A DNA stretch of 64,000 bases from Mustela lutreola (GCF_030435805.1 NC_081291.1:10129001-10193000); one strand, 5' to 3'; numbered from the stretch's first letter, positions 24,586 through 35,875 are shown. Notes: generated by a model from the sequence alone, not told the origin. A program made the numbers and translations.

Positions 24586-24600
24586 AAGGACTAGATTTTA

Positions 24601-24800
24601 TTTATTTATTTATTTATTTATAAAGATTTGATTTATTTATTTGACACACAGAGCGAGAGCACAAGCAGGAGCAGCAGCAGAGGGAGAAGCAGTCTCCCTG
24701 CTGAGCAGGGAGCCTGATGTGGGGCTTGATCCCAGGGGCGTGGGATTATGACCTGAGCCGAAGGCAGATGCCCAATCGACTGAGACACTCAGGCAACCCT
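24601..24800 (-). mobile_element. CAN-SINE, reverse, with imperfect TSD
   Basis: Left end is an ATTT-repeat tail, right end GAGACACTCAGGCAACCCT. Duplications AGGACTAGATTTTA (24587-24600) and GGGACTAGGTTTTA (24802-24815) differ at two sites, which suggests an older insertion. Confidence 0.9.
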
Positions 24801-25069
24801 AGGGACTAGGTTTTAATAGAAAATATAGACACTTGTGTGTGTTGTGCTGTTTTCATATGAAAGTTTGGTGCATTGAAATTTCAAGAGACTGATAACATAT
24901 ATCAGGGACTTCAAGTTATACAATCAAATGACACTCCCCACCTCCCATCCCAGCAAAGGAAAATGAAGAAAAAACCAAACCCCGAGTGCTTGCAAGCTCC
25001 TGCCTCACTCCGAGGAAAACCTGAAGTTCTCCCAGGGGTCCACTAAATCCTGCACCGTCTGCTTTGTCT

Positions 25070-25535
25070 CCCGCTGCCCTCACTTCCTCCCACTCACATC
25101 TTGCTCACTCTGCTCCAGCCTCCCTGGCTGCTGGCTGGTCCTCAAACAACTCAGGCACACTCTTACCTTAGGGCCTTTGCACAGGCTGCTCCCTCTGCCT
25201 GGAACTCCATTCCCTCAGTATCCACTTGAAGAAGTTACCTCTTTCAAATCTTCACTCATATGTCATCTTCTTGGGGAGGCTTTCCCCGACCATGCTATTT
25301 AAAAAGTACCCCAAACTCTCTACCCCCCAATTTTTTATATTTCTGCATCACTCTCCCCACTCTCTAGTACATTAGATGTTTTATTTATTTATCTTTATTT
25401 TCTTTCTCCCCCGAGTCAATCCTTAGCTCTAGAAGAGCAGAATTTTTGCCACTTTTGTTCACTGTGTCCCCAGGATCAAGCACAGGGCAGGGCGCATAGT
25501 AGGGAGTTAATCAATGTTGACTCAGTGGAAAAATA
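25070..25535 (+). repeat. L2 LINE 3' end
   Basis: Contains CTTAGGGCCTTTGCACAGGC, TCTGCCTGGAACTCCATTCC and a final GGCGCATAGTAGGGAGTTAA. Confidence 0.85.
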
Positions 25536-25600
25536 CTTACTATGTGTCAGGTGCTATGTTGTGTACTTCAATAATTAATTATTAAGAATAATATTAAAGA

Positions 25601-25806
25601 GGGGCACCTGGGTGGCTCAGTAGGTTAAAGCCTCTGCCTTCGGCTCAGGTCATGATCCCAGGGTCCTGGGATCAAGCCCCACATCGGGCTCTCTGCTCAG
25701 CGGGGAGCCTGCTTCCCCCTCTCTCTCTGCCTGCCTCTCTGCCTACTTGTGACACCTCCCTCTCTGTCTCTCTGTCAAATAAATAAAAAATATCTTAAAA
25801 AAAAAA
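25601..25806 (+). mobile_element. CAN-SINE, forward, young, with exact 17-bp TSD
   Basis: Starts GGGGCACCTGGGTGGCTCAG and ends in TCAAATAAATAAAAAATATC plus an A tail. The exact duplication AAGAATAATATTAAAGA is at 25584-25600 and 25807-25823. Confidence 0.95.
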
Positions 25807-25933
25807 AAGAATAATATTAAAGAAGACCTGGGACATGGGGTGCCTGACTGGTTCAGTCAGTGCGACCCTCGATGTCTGGATTGGGAGTTCAAGCCCCATG
25901 TTGGGCATAGAGCTTAGTTAAAAAAAAAATTGA

Positions 25934-26300
25934 GGGTGCCTGGGTGGCTCAGTTGGTTAAGTGTCTGCCTTCCGCTCAGGTCATGATCCTGAGTCTTGGG
26001 ATTGAGCCCCATATTGGGTTCCCTGCTCAGCGCAGAGTCTGCTTCTCCCTGTCCCTCTGCCTGCCACTAACCCCTGCTTATGCTCTCTCTCTCTCAAATA
26101 AATAAAATAAAAAGATTTTTATTTATTTGAAAGAGAGAGACAGCAAGAGAGGGAACACAAGCAGGGGTAGTGGGAGAGGGAGAAGCAGGCTTCCCACTTA
26201 GCAGGAAGCCTGATGGAAGGCTCAACTCTAGGACCCTGGGATCATATCCTGAGCCACTCCAGGTGCCCCAAGTAAATAAAATCTTTAAAAAAAAAAATTA
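25934..26300 (+). mobile_element. CAN-SINE, forward, inserted in the tail of the short SINE and itself split
   Basis: Body 25934-26108 starts GGGTGCCTGGGTGGCTCAGT; its AAATAAATAAAAT tail is interrupted by a reverse SINE and resumes at 26270 (AAGTAAATAAAATCTTT plus A tail). Flanks are A-runs ending in ATT on both sides. Confidence 0.8.
26109..26269 (-). mobile_element. CAN-SINE, reverse, innermost of a triple nest
   Basis: Reverse copy, somewhat shortened near its 5' end (right side). The duplication AAATAAATAAAAT (26096-26108) and AAGTAAATAAAAT (26270-26282) is the tail of the host SINE; one mismatch. Confidence 0.85.
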
Positions 26301-26317
26301 AAAGATGACTTGAGACA

Positions 26318-28345
26318 GGATTTCTGCTAAGTGCTTTAGAAATAGGAATATTTGCTCATGTTGATTGTACACTTGTTCTGGCCAGGCCTGTAGCACAGAG
26401 GCCTTCTCAGGGGTTAGCTCTAACTTGGGGGCAGTGAGAAGGCTAAATTGTGGTGATTGTCCTGTTTTATACGGGAGGGACCTGAGGCCCTGAGATGTTT
26501 TGTCATTTGCTTGGGGGAATGCAGTGAGCGAATTTGAACTCAGCACCCTCTGAGGGTGCACAGAAGCCAAGATCATGACGTCTTGTTCCTTGCTTCCTGG
26601 ATGCATTACCTTGCCCACTCTTCACTTAGACCACTGTGAAATCTGCACCTCATTTGTCTCGTTTTTTTAAAGGAGGCTACTGAGACCCAGAGTGGTGAAG
26701 TCACCCGCCCAAGGACACATGTCAGCAACGTGAAAGAGTCGGGATTCAAACTGGGAGCTGCAGGTCTGGAGCCCGGTGCTCTGCTTTATCTTTCCAGTCA
26801 GCTGGTGGTCACAACAGCATGGAAGTGAGCCCGCTTCAGGTAAAGCTTCCTCAGGCTGGGTCGGGGCCAGGATTGGAGTGTCTCAGGAGATCATCTGGCA
26901 GTTGGGTTCCTGGAGCTCAGCTGAGAGCACCCCCAAAGGCCTTGGACTCACCTCAGCCTTTAGGGCTGCCAGCTATGGACAAAGAAGTCTTCATATGGTG
27001 ACTGGCACACAGCGCTTATTCTGTGCTGGGCCCTGGTGTGTGTTTGTGTATTTCCATCTCTGGAAACCTTACAACTCTAGAAGAGGTACTGTTATTATAC
27101 CTGTTTTACAGCCAAAGAGTCTGAGGCACAGAGAGGCTGTCACTTGCCCAAGGTCACACAGCTAGAAAGTGATTGCCGTGGGATTCAAAGCTGGAAGCAA
27201 GAACAATGACTAAGGGAGGGGTAGGGGCCACCAAACACTGATCTGGATCTTCACTCCCAGGTAAGTAGTCCTGGCAGAATAAGATGAACAATAACAGGAA
27301 TGAGGAAGCTCTTTATTTCCCCTGTATGTGAGGGGGGGAAATTGCAGCATACAGTTCATCCCATTTGTGTAAAAATAGAAAAGCTGATATGTGCATCTCA
27401 GGAAAGGTACCTGAGAGATGGGACATTTGTTGGGGGCAGACTTGAATTGCAGGGTGGGGGAGAGGATTTTCATTCTGTCCCCTCCAGAGTTTAGTACTGT
27501 GATTACACAGCCCCAAACCCTAGAAATTTAGAATTATGCTTATGTGTATATATACAGACTCCTGCACCAAAGTCTGTTTTCTTCTTTTTCTAAAGGCAAA
27601 AATCTGATGCCATGCCTTTTCCATAGTGCTATGGCAGACAAGGGAACTGCAGGCCCAGAAGAGGGAGGGGACTCAACTGTTCTTCACAGGCCAAATGTAC
27701 ATTTTGAGTTTTGTACTGTTTAAATCATGTTACAATGTGTCCCCTGCTCGTGTGGTGGATTCAGGTGAGGTGGGTTAGAGAGGCAGCTCCATACTTACCC
27801 ACACAGGAGGGGCTCTGAAATGTGCTGAGAGTCCACATGGGAAAGTAAAGCAAATCCATTAAATTGAAGCCAAGGATGCAAAGCAGTCTGCCAGCACGTA
27901 CCCCAAACACCGCTGGACACACACTCGGTCCAGTGCGGCAAACACGTGTCTGAGGGGCTGGCTTTCTGCCCACCCAAGTCCTCTTTGTCCTTTCCACTAT
28001 GAACATTTGCCTAAAGAAACCCACTGCCCTACACACACCTCTAGGTAGGGAATTTCTAGTTACCAGAACTGTGTGTTTACAGGCTTTGTCCACTTCTGAG
28101 TTGGTGACTTTGATACGAAGGTCACAGGGACCTGCTACATAAGATTGGGGCACAGAGGTGGCACTGACCAATTGACCCCAACGGAGCCCAGGGCCAATTC
28201 TGTAGTAAATGTCATCTTGGTGCAGGTCAGCATACCTCTTTTGGCTGATATGTGGGGTCACCTCCCAACTAGGATGGCATCCTCTGGGCTCACTGCATAT
28301 GCTTGTCTAGGGAGAAACCTACATCCTACATCTGGGGAAAAGCCC
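26318..28345. other. Intergenic between GIPC1 and DNAJB1
   Basis: Holds MIR pieces at about 26650-26740 and 27000-27200. The rest, including 27200-28340, shows no exon, promoter or transposon that I can recognise. Confidence 0.4.
27000..27200 (-). repeat. MIR SINE
   Basis: GTACTGTTATTATACCTGTT, then TTGCCCAAGGTCACACAGCT, then GGGATTCAAAGCTGG: nearly complete reverse MIR. Confidence 0.82.
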
Positions 28346-28349
28346 TCTG

Positions 28350-28505
28350 GATTTGTGCTATCCAACAGCTGCTACTAGCTGTGTGTGACTGCTGTTGAGC
28401 ACTTGGAATGTGACTGAACTGAGAAACTGAATTTAGTTTACTGAATCTTAAAGCACTTCCATTTAAAGATGACAGAAAACATTCTAATCACTTACAGAAA
28501 CTTCT
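28350..28505. repeat. hAT-type DNA transposon fragment
   Basis: GTGCTATCCAACAGCTGCTA then GAGCACTTGGAATGTGACTG: same family as the elements at 20819-21370 and 38464-38990. Confidence 0.55.
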
Positions 28506-29219
28506 CTTTGACAACACAGATCCTATACCATTTTCAGTGGCTAAACTGTTTCAGTGGGAAGGGAAAGCCACCCCTAGGTTGATTTTAAACACACTGGCAT
28601 TTAAGTTTTTACTTCAAGACATTTTGTAGCAAAGTAGCAATACGTTGTTTTAAGCCTATGTAATTACTTACCTTGTAATAAAACCAGTTCCTTAAAAAAA
28701 GTAACAAAGGAAAGGCAGCCTCAGTGTCCTGCCAATGGAGCCAGGGCAGGAAATGGGTCTTCTCCAGGGTGGGGTCAGTCCTGGGCTGGAATTCCAGTCT
28801 GGTTTGGCCAGAGCCTGCCTGACACCCAGCCTGTTCTAGCAAGAAAGGAGTAGAGGGGAATCATAAGGGCAGACCATGCACCTCCCCTGGGCTCCAGAAA
28901 CTGGGCCCTGCAGGACGGGAAAGGGAATTCCTTAACTCGAGCCCACCCTTCCTAAAACCAGCTCTGAAATCCACAGGGCTCTCTGGGTGCCTGGGTCAGG
29001 TCCAGGTGGGCTGACGTTCTCTACTCTGCAATGCAGCCCAGAAAGGGAGACTTATCTCTCCCTTGCAGAGTTCTCCTGCCTGTGCCCACCCCCAGCCTTC
29101 CCTGGCCCTTCCCTTCCACCCTGACTGCATCTGGAGGGACACCCAGCCGCCGCCCCAACCCATCAGCAAAACCCTCAAACAGAGTCGCAGGACTGCTCCC
29201 CTGAGGTTTAGCATCAGTC

Positions 29220-29225
29220 TTTAAT
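29220..29225 (-). promoter_or_regulatory. DNAJB1: DNAJB1 poly(A) signal ATTAAA
   Basis: TTTAAT on plus reads ATTAAA on minus, followed by GACTGATGCTAAACCTC. This places the DNAJB1 3' end near 29205 and gives a 3' UTR of about 1.2 kb (29205-30396), close to the length I recall for human. Confidence 0.65.
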
Positions 29226-30396
29226 GCTGTCGTGCTGCACATTGACAAGTCACACGCTTTGGTCTCATGTTGGCAGTGTCAACTTACAATGAGTCTAAAG
29301 GTCTGAGCACCAGACTGGCCTGCAAGGAACAGACACTTGTTCCAACCCGGCCCCCCTCCCCAACTCCCAAGGTTCCTTTTGAATTCCATCGTGGCCCTGT
29401 ACAGAGAGCAGCAGCTGCCATGGACTGGTTTCCTTTGAGGGCCCACCAACATTACACAGAATTATAAAAACATATTTACAGACGTTCCACAGTGCTCCTG
29501 TAATCAGAAGCAAAGACCCTTTTATCAAAAGGGATTATATCTAGAGCTGTGCAAAATTCAAAAGGATCAGATCCTTTTGAAAGAGTCCAGAGTCCATTAA
29601 ATGAAAAACTACCTGGGCACTTGTAAACCCCAGGTGTGCCAAAAGATTGCCTTATAGATAAAAGAAAAAAAAAAAAAAAAGAGTGTGACCCATAAGTGAG
29701 TGCACGTGGCTTCAGAGTCAGGGGTCGAGAAGGTCCCCTACTCTGTCCAGGGTCCCTGACCCTCTAGGGAGATGCATCTGTGCAACTCATTCACATGAGG
29801 CTGGCTCCCTTGGTCCTGCTGGAACAAGAGGTATTGCTTGTGGGTGCCAGCCAGGCAGTTTTGCAAAAATAATCGAAGTTGGTTCTCAATTTGAGATGGC
29901 AAAAGAGAAAACAGGATTCTTCAGGGGAAGAGCAAGACAGGGGAGACAAATACAGAATAAAACACTAACTGATCACACAACAGAAACTGAGGAGTGTACA
30001 GGGTCTGGTAACCAAGATGGCAGGTTGGCACCACCTAATGGCCACAAGTCAAGGGACTACAGACACATCAAGTCCAGCTGTGGGTCTGCCTCTTGACCGT
30101 GGGCGGGGCCTGGAGGAGGGTACGGGCCCATCCCGGGAGGGCTGCTGGAACCAGTGGGACAGACTGGAATGCCTTTTCCTGCTGTCCCCACCACCAGCTG
30201 CCCTATCGCTCGAAAAACCACTTAAGTCTAGTGCACGACTTTGAAAGATTGTAATATATTCTCTGGAAAACATTCAGCAGTACGAAAGCCCTCCCTGGGC
30301 CCTCCCGCCCTCTCACGGGTCCACAACTGGTGGAACGGTCCGGAAATCCTTGAGCTCTGGAAAGGTCCCTGGTCAGTCCTTGGGAAACACAGGAGA

Positions 30397-32907
30397 CTAT
30401 ATTGGAAGAATCTGCTCAAGTACGGTTCTTGACGTCTGGGGAATCCTTTCAGGGAAGATTACTTCAAACTCAATAATGAGGTCCCCGCGTTTCTCGGGCG
30501 TTTTGGGGAGGGGGAGGCCTTCTCCAGGAACTTTTCGCCGCATGCCAGGCCTGATGACATCTTTGAACACAACGGGTATGGTCCTGCCGTCCAGAGTGGG
30601 TACGTTCACTGTGCAGCCACACAGAGCCTTAGAGAGCAAAGACAGAACGTTAGATGGAAGGTATTTAGGATGCTCAACTCCCGTCCAGAAGCCATTTAAT
30701 GTAGGGGGAAGCACCACCAGGCCCCTGTAACTAAGACCTTGCCCCCAGATATGGAAAACTCTGGAAAAACAGAGCCCTGGTCAGTCTCGTTTTTGCTATA
30801 ACCCCCAAGCCTGGCTCCAAAGTGCTCAGACATATCTGTCAAGCAAACATCCAACGACTTCAAAATCCAACAATCTCCCTCCATACATACTACCATACTT
30901 ATTAGTATCCTACCTCCCGAAGGCTGATCTTGGCTGGATAAATGACATCAGAGCCATCTCTCTTAAAGATATTGTGTGGCTTGTCCTTTAAAACAAAGAC
31001 AATGTCAGCTGGAATGTTGTTGGAGGTCTGGTCGCCTTCCTTGGGGAAGGTGATTTTGGTCCCTTCTTTCCACCCCCGCTTCACTTCGATGGTCAAGATC
31101 TTGTCTTCGTTGCGAATGCTCTTTCCATCGGGGTTCAGCCGCTTATGGGAGATTTTCATCTTCTTGGTACAGCCGCTATAGATCTCTTCAAGCGAGACCC
31201 TAAGGTCGTGGGTGACGGGGGGATCTTGCTTCTTTCGGGTGGGCTCTTGGGCAGGACGGGAACGGCCAAAGTTCATGTTGGTGAAACCACCCATGCCCAT
31301 GGGGAAGCCAGAGAACGGGTCATCAATGTCCATGCCTTCCTCCCCGTTCCGCTGCCCAAAAAAGGTGTCAAAGGGATTTCGGCCACCGAAGAACTCCGCA
31401 AACATGGCATGAGGATCTCCATGGAATGTGTAGCTGAAAGAGGTACCATTAGCACCACCACTGCTGCCACCACTGGGGCCACCACCCTTTAGACCTGAAA
31501 AGCAAAATCAGAAGAAATGAGATGGTGGTGAGCTTCTCTTCCCCTGCCTCCCCCACCCTTTCTCTCTAGGTGCTTTCACTAAGGAAAAAACTTGAGAACC
31601 ATTAAGGGTGGGGGGGTGGGAGGAATTTTTTTTTTTTTCAGCCTGTCAGGAAGAGTAAAGAACCCTAAGTCAGAGTTAGACTCCCCCCTCCAGGTGCTTC
31701 AGCGTGCCAGAACAGGGGTAAAGGACTCAAGCGCCCTCTCTAGAGGACACGGAATTCCCAGCACTTCTTGACTAACCTATTCTCCCTACAAATACATTAA
31801 GATTTACAAAAAATTTATTAAGAGATCAGCTGAAAAAGGCACGCTCCACGATCAGCGCTCAGCAAGTGTTTACTCTCAGAAATACTCAAGAGCTAGGAAT
31901 GTGTGAGGAGCAGAAATGAAAGCAAAACCATAAACGCAGCTTTTCAAATTCTCACATCCTGGCACTAATTGCCACCATCCTCACATAAAAACCCACTTCA
32001 TTTCTTAAGACTCAGCACAGAAACCAGTCTGAGTCATCCACGGGCAACTGGACAACAAGACAGCTTCCTTCTCTGGGCCTCAGAGGCCTGCGCCGCTGCG
32101 GCCGGGCCGAGGCGGGTTCCTCTACACCTGGACTGCGTTCGGGCGCTGGCTGCCATCTACGTGCCTGGCACCAGGTTAGATAAGCACTTTACAGGAATTA
32201 TCTCACTCCGCCCTCACAGGGGCCCCGGAGTGAGGTCGGCGCTAATCGGTGCGCTCATCCGCAGGCTCGCCGATCGCAGGTCAAGCCCTACGCGCAGCCA
32301 CAAGCCCCACTCTGCGACCCTGGTCGCTAGGCCTGCCACCTCGGGCCAGGTGAGCTCCGGACTGCCGGGGCCGCGATGACACCGGCCCGGCTCGGCCTCG
32401 GTCCCCACTGCGTCGCATCCGCACCCCTGGGACCGCTTGGGGACGTGGGTGGAGGAGCCTAGGGAGGGGCAACCGCAGACATGCTAGAAGCTTCTGGGCG
32501 AGCTGAGCTGCCAGGACTCCTCCTCCCATCCGGCGGCCGCCAATCCGAGGGCGGAGGCCCGCGTGGCCGGAGGGCGGGGGCCTCTCGCCCACCGGGCCCG
32601 GGACGTCCCCTGGGGACGCTACAGCCCGGCCGCCGGGCCTCGGTTCTCCCTCCTGTCAAACGGCGGGGGCGCGCCCCTAGCCGCGCGCGCACGCACCTTC
32701 TTCCCCGTAGCGGTCAAAGATCTCACGCTTGCGCGGGTCGCTGAGCACGTCGTAGGCCTCGGCGATCTCCTTGAACTTCTCCTCGGCGCCGGGCTCCTTG
32801 TTCTTGTCCGGGTGGTAGCGTAGCGCCTGGCGGCGGTAAGCCCGCTTGATTTCCTCGTCCGACGCGCCACGGGCCAGGCCCAGCGTCTGGTAATAGTCCT
32901 TGCCCAT
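30397..32907 (-). CDS. DNAJB1: DNAJB1, HSP40 co-chaperone, complete, 340 aa
   Basis: Class B J-protein that delivers unfolded clients to HSP70 and stimulates its ATPase, in cytosol and nucleus. Three coding exons: 32697-32907, 30914-31494, 30397-30627; introns in phase 1 and phase 0. J domain is residues 1-70 with HPD at 32-34; then a Gly/Phe-rich linker ([14 protein letters not shown], then [19 protein letters not shown]); then two beta-rich C-terminal domains and the dimer tail ending [13 protein letters not shown]. The length equals human, with few substitutions (for example QILPI for QVLPI). It is heat inducible, and heat-shock elements and a TATA box lie just upstream. The upstream neighbour TECR is divergent, about 6.8 kb away. 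Exon 1 encodes only the J domain, the segment found fused to PRKACA in human fibrolamellar carcinoma. Confidence 0.98.
32150..32310 (-). repeat. MIR SINE inside the DNAJB1 CpG island
   Basis: CGTGCCTGGCACCAGGTTAG then TAAGCACTTTACAGGAATTA then TCTCACT, a reverse MIR start that fades into CpG-rich sequence within DNAJB1 intron 1. Confidence 0.65.
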
Positions 32908-32976
32908 AGTCCCCGCCTGCGGCCCGCCGCCCAGCTGTCGCCGTACCCCGGCTTCGCCGCCGCCCCGTCCCGGACT

Positions 32977-33065
32977 CTATATACCCGTCCGGCGGAAGCT
33001 TCCAGAGCCCGCCAGCCCCCTCCAGAACCTTCTGCCCCGCCCTCCGCACCGCTCCGACCAATCGC
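32977..33065 (-). promoter_or_regulatory. DNAJB1: DNAJB1 heat-shock promoter (TATA, two HSEs, CCAAT)
   Basis: On the minus strand: TATA-like GTATATAG at 32984-32977; heat-shock element GGAAGCTTCC at 32994-33003; a second, AGAACCTTCT, at 33024-33033; CCAAT (ACCAATCG on the plus strand) at about 33058. Both HSEs have the inverted nGAAnnTTCn form bound by HSF1. The order TATA, HSE, HSE, CCAAT fits a compact heat-inducible promoter; the start site should be near 32950. Confidence 0.85.
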
Positions 33066-35026
33066 CGCCTCCCAGTCGGCGACGCGCGACGTCCGGGGCG
33101 GGGCTTAGCCGCCAACGGCTGCCCGCGCGCGGCCACGCCCCTTCCCTCTCCGCCCCCGGCAACGCCTCCCCGCGGCGCGCGCACTGAGCGACGAGGGCCC
33201 CGCCCACTTGACGGGGAGCCAATCGCGACCTTTTTTCACTGCCTTCGCGGACCCCGGTCGGCCGCGTGTGTTGTCCCCAGCCTGGGTCAATAGGTTACGG
33301 CACACCTCTCGGGAAGGGGCGGGCCGGATGTGGCCCCTCCCCTTAGGGCTGCCCCGCTCTTCCCCCGGTGACAGTAGAACTGCTCTCCGGCTTCTCATCG
33401 GGCTCTGGGAATGAGGGTTCTCTCTCCGGGTGATTCTGAGAAAGCTGGCTAACCTTGCCTTGCCCTAAGTTCCCCCCTACCCCGACTTCTGTAACAAGGG
33501 AAGAAAAATACCCACCCGCCCTCTTCTCTTGGCTGTGGGGAGAATGCAATGAGTCCCAGAACCGTCCCTGTCCTCACCATACAGGTTCCTATAACGCAAG
33601 GTGAGGCCCCGGGACAAAAGTTCACCTCCCCGGAGTGATCTTCTCTCCGGGGAAAAGGCTCCTTATGCCTTTCACTTTACCTTTTTCTCAAGAACACCTG
33701 TCACTGAAATCTGAAATTATCCTGTTCTTTGGTTTTCATGCTAAATCCATCTCCCTCCCAGCCTGCAGTTGCCAGAACCCAGATACTGGAACAGTATCTG
33801 GCATCCAGTCGCAGTGGACACTTCATAAATATTCCTGCCTGTTTTTAATGCACCTGCTTCATTTTTCTCCCCACTACATTTATGATTTGGGGGGCGGCAT
33901 GGGTGTGTCATACACCTCTCAGGGTCTATGATTCCCCTTTGGCTCTGAGAGTCTGGGGTGCCTGTGGTCAAAGGCAGGACTGATGGGGACAGGAGGCTCA
34001 GAAAGGGGTACCAACGGAGGAAGCCATAGGGAAGAAGGGGTAGGCCGTGGTGGTGGTTGGGGTGGGAGGTTCCTGGAAGAGCTGCCTGGGAGGTGAGGGT
34101 GGTGTGATGCTGGCTCTGGAGCCAGACAGTAGTTTTCATTCCCAGTTCAGCACTTCTGGCTGCATGACCTTGGGCTGGTTACTGAACCATCTGGGGCCTC
34201 AGTTCCCTCATCTGTACAATAAGGATAGCAGTTGTACTTGCCTCATGAAGTCGACATTTGTAGTGTGCAAGACAGACCTGGCACAGAGGAAGTATTATCG
34301 AAGGGGTGACTAACCATCTCGGTGAATGATGGGCTACTGAGCCACCCCCTTCCTGGCAGCACCACAGCAAAATGCTTCTGGTGACTGCTGCCTTGGTGTA
34401 AGCTGAGACTTCTGAGAAACAAGACCATGGATTTCCCCCCGCTTTCCAGTTGGGGGGTGCTGGCGATCCTTGGCCACTCACTGACCTCACCAACGGTAAC
34501 CATGTCAGTAAGGACTGGGTTAGTACACACACTGGCCAACCTGGGAGGATGATGGGTCTGGCCTGGGCATCCATAACTATAGTACAGCAGGGGCCCTGAA
34601 CCATCATAAGGGGAAAATAATTCAATTTTTTAAAAGTTTCATAAATAAAAAATAAGTTACATAAATAAATAGCAGAAGAGTTCTTATTACGAAGGAAAAC
34701 CCAGCATTTGTGAACTTCCTCATGGTTACATGCTAGTATTTTATGGTATAAATTTAATCTAGAGTTACAGATGTGAAGACCTCCAAAGGTGTTGGGCATC
34801 TTTGTATTTGGAGGCAAACTTAGGGTTGGGAACTCCCCCTTCCTAGGTAAGCCAGGGTCATGTTTGAGAATTTTTGTCTGCCCACCCAAACTACACAGTA
34901 TAACCCCAACACCTCTCCTTAGGATTTTTTTGCCCTGGATATTCACTGGACACTTCAAAACATTACTGGAAAAGTGGCCTCCACAGAAACCTCAGCAGAT
35001 CCTGAGCTCTCAACTCAGAGAAGATG
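33066..35026. other. DNAJB1-TECR intergenic, proximal part
   Basis: The CpG island continues to about 33400 with GC boxes (GGGGCGGGGC at about 33096) and CCAAT near 33220. Beyond that, only a MIR at 34105-34280 is recognised. Confidence 0.45.
34105..34280 (+). repeat. MIR SINE
   Basis: CTGGCTCTGGAGCCAGACAG, then GGCTGCATGACCTTGGGCTG, then CTCAGTTCCCTCATCTGTAC. Confidence 0.82.
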
Positions 35027-35442
35027 GGATGGTTTAATTTTATGCATCGGTTTGGCTGGGCTTTGGTACCCAGATGTTCAAGTAAACACAAATCTAAGTG
35101 TTGTTGTGAAAGTATTTTGTAGATGTGGTTAAGTTAATGTCTATAATCAGTTGACTTAAGTACAGTAGATGATCTTGGATAATGGGGATGGGTCTTGTCC
35201 AATCAGTGGAAATGTTTTAAAAGCAAATAATACCGAGATTTCTCTGAGGAAGAAATGTCAGTTCCTGGCCAGGAGTTTCTAGCCTGCTGTTTTGCCCTAC
35301 AGATTTCAGACTTGCCTAGCTAGCACCCCTAATCATGTAAGCCAATGCCTTGAAATACACCTTTTATTCACACACACACACATACTCACAAACACGTATA
35401 TCCCGGTTCTGTTTCTTTGGGAGAACCCTGACTGATGTAGGA
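35027..35442 (+). repeat. Solo LTR fossil, MLT2-like (ERVL)
   Basis: Starts GGTTTAATTTTATGCATCGG and ends GGTTCTGTTTCTTTGGGAGA then ACCCTGACTGATGTAGGA, matching the MLT2 class of ERVL LTRs as I recall it. No internal part is seen. Old and diverged; it contains a short CA repeat at about 35370. Confidence 0.55.
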
Positions 35443-35479
35443 ACAAAACAGGTGAGTCTGGAGTCATTCAGCCTCAGCT

Positions 35480-35640
35480 GAAATCTGGGACCCACTATTT
35501 ACTTATTTACAGCCTGTGTGATCTTGCGTAATGTGCTTGATCTCTTGGAACATTAGGTGTGTCCTCTATAAAATGGAGATAAGAATAGATCTTAACTCCC
35601 AGGGTTGCTATGAGGATGAAATTAAGAGGGGCCATTACAC
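35480..35640 (+). repeat. MIR SINE, diverged
   Basis: CAGCCTGTGTGATCTTGCGT, then TCCTCTATAAAATGGAGATA. Confidence 0.65.
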
Positions 35641-35659
35641 TACAACCATATGAACATTA

Positions 35660-35875
35660 TAATGACAGCTGACACTGACACGACCCTACTATGTGCCAGT
35701 CTGGCTCTAAGTGTTCCATATGTATTAATTCATTCACTCCTTGCAATAATCCTGTGGGGTTGGCCTAATGTTACTTGCATTTTGCAGGTGGGAAAACTGA
35801 GGCTCTGAGAGGTCATGTGACTTGCTGCATGAGGTCACCGTGAGCAAAATGCTGAAATGTAAAGTGTTTAGCACA
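35660..35875 (-). repeat. MIR SINE
   Basis: CTACTATGTGCCAGTCTGGC, TATTAATTCATTCACTCC, then GGGAAAACTGAGGCTCTGAG. Confidence 0.8.

Larger units (their letters stand above)
25837..26306 (+). mobile_element. Short tRNA-type SINE (old), carrying two nested SINEs
   Basis: The body, 25837-25929, is only the tRNA-like part (GGTTCAGTCAGTGCGACC as box A region, GGGAGTTCAAGCCCC as box B) plus an A tail, without the CT-rich part of CAN-SINEs. Its tail was split by later insertions. Flanks GACCTGGGACA (25825-25835) and GACTTGAGACA (26307-26317) are the worn target duplication, two mismatches in 11. Confidence 0.75.

Noticed and set aside
25850-25905. tRNA-like box A and box B sequences
   Set aside because: Part of a tRNA-derived SINE, not a tRNA gene; no intact cloverleaf. 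The same applies to all CAN-SINE heads.
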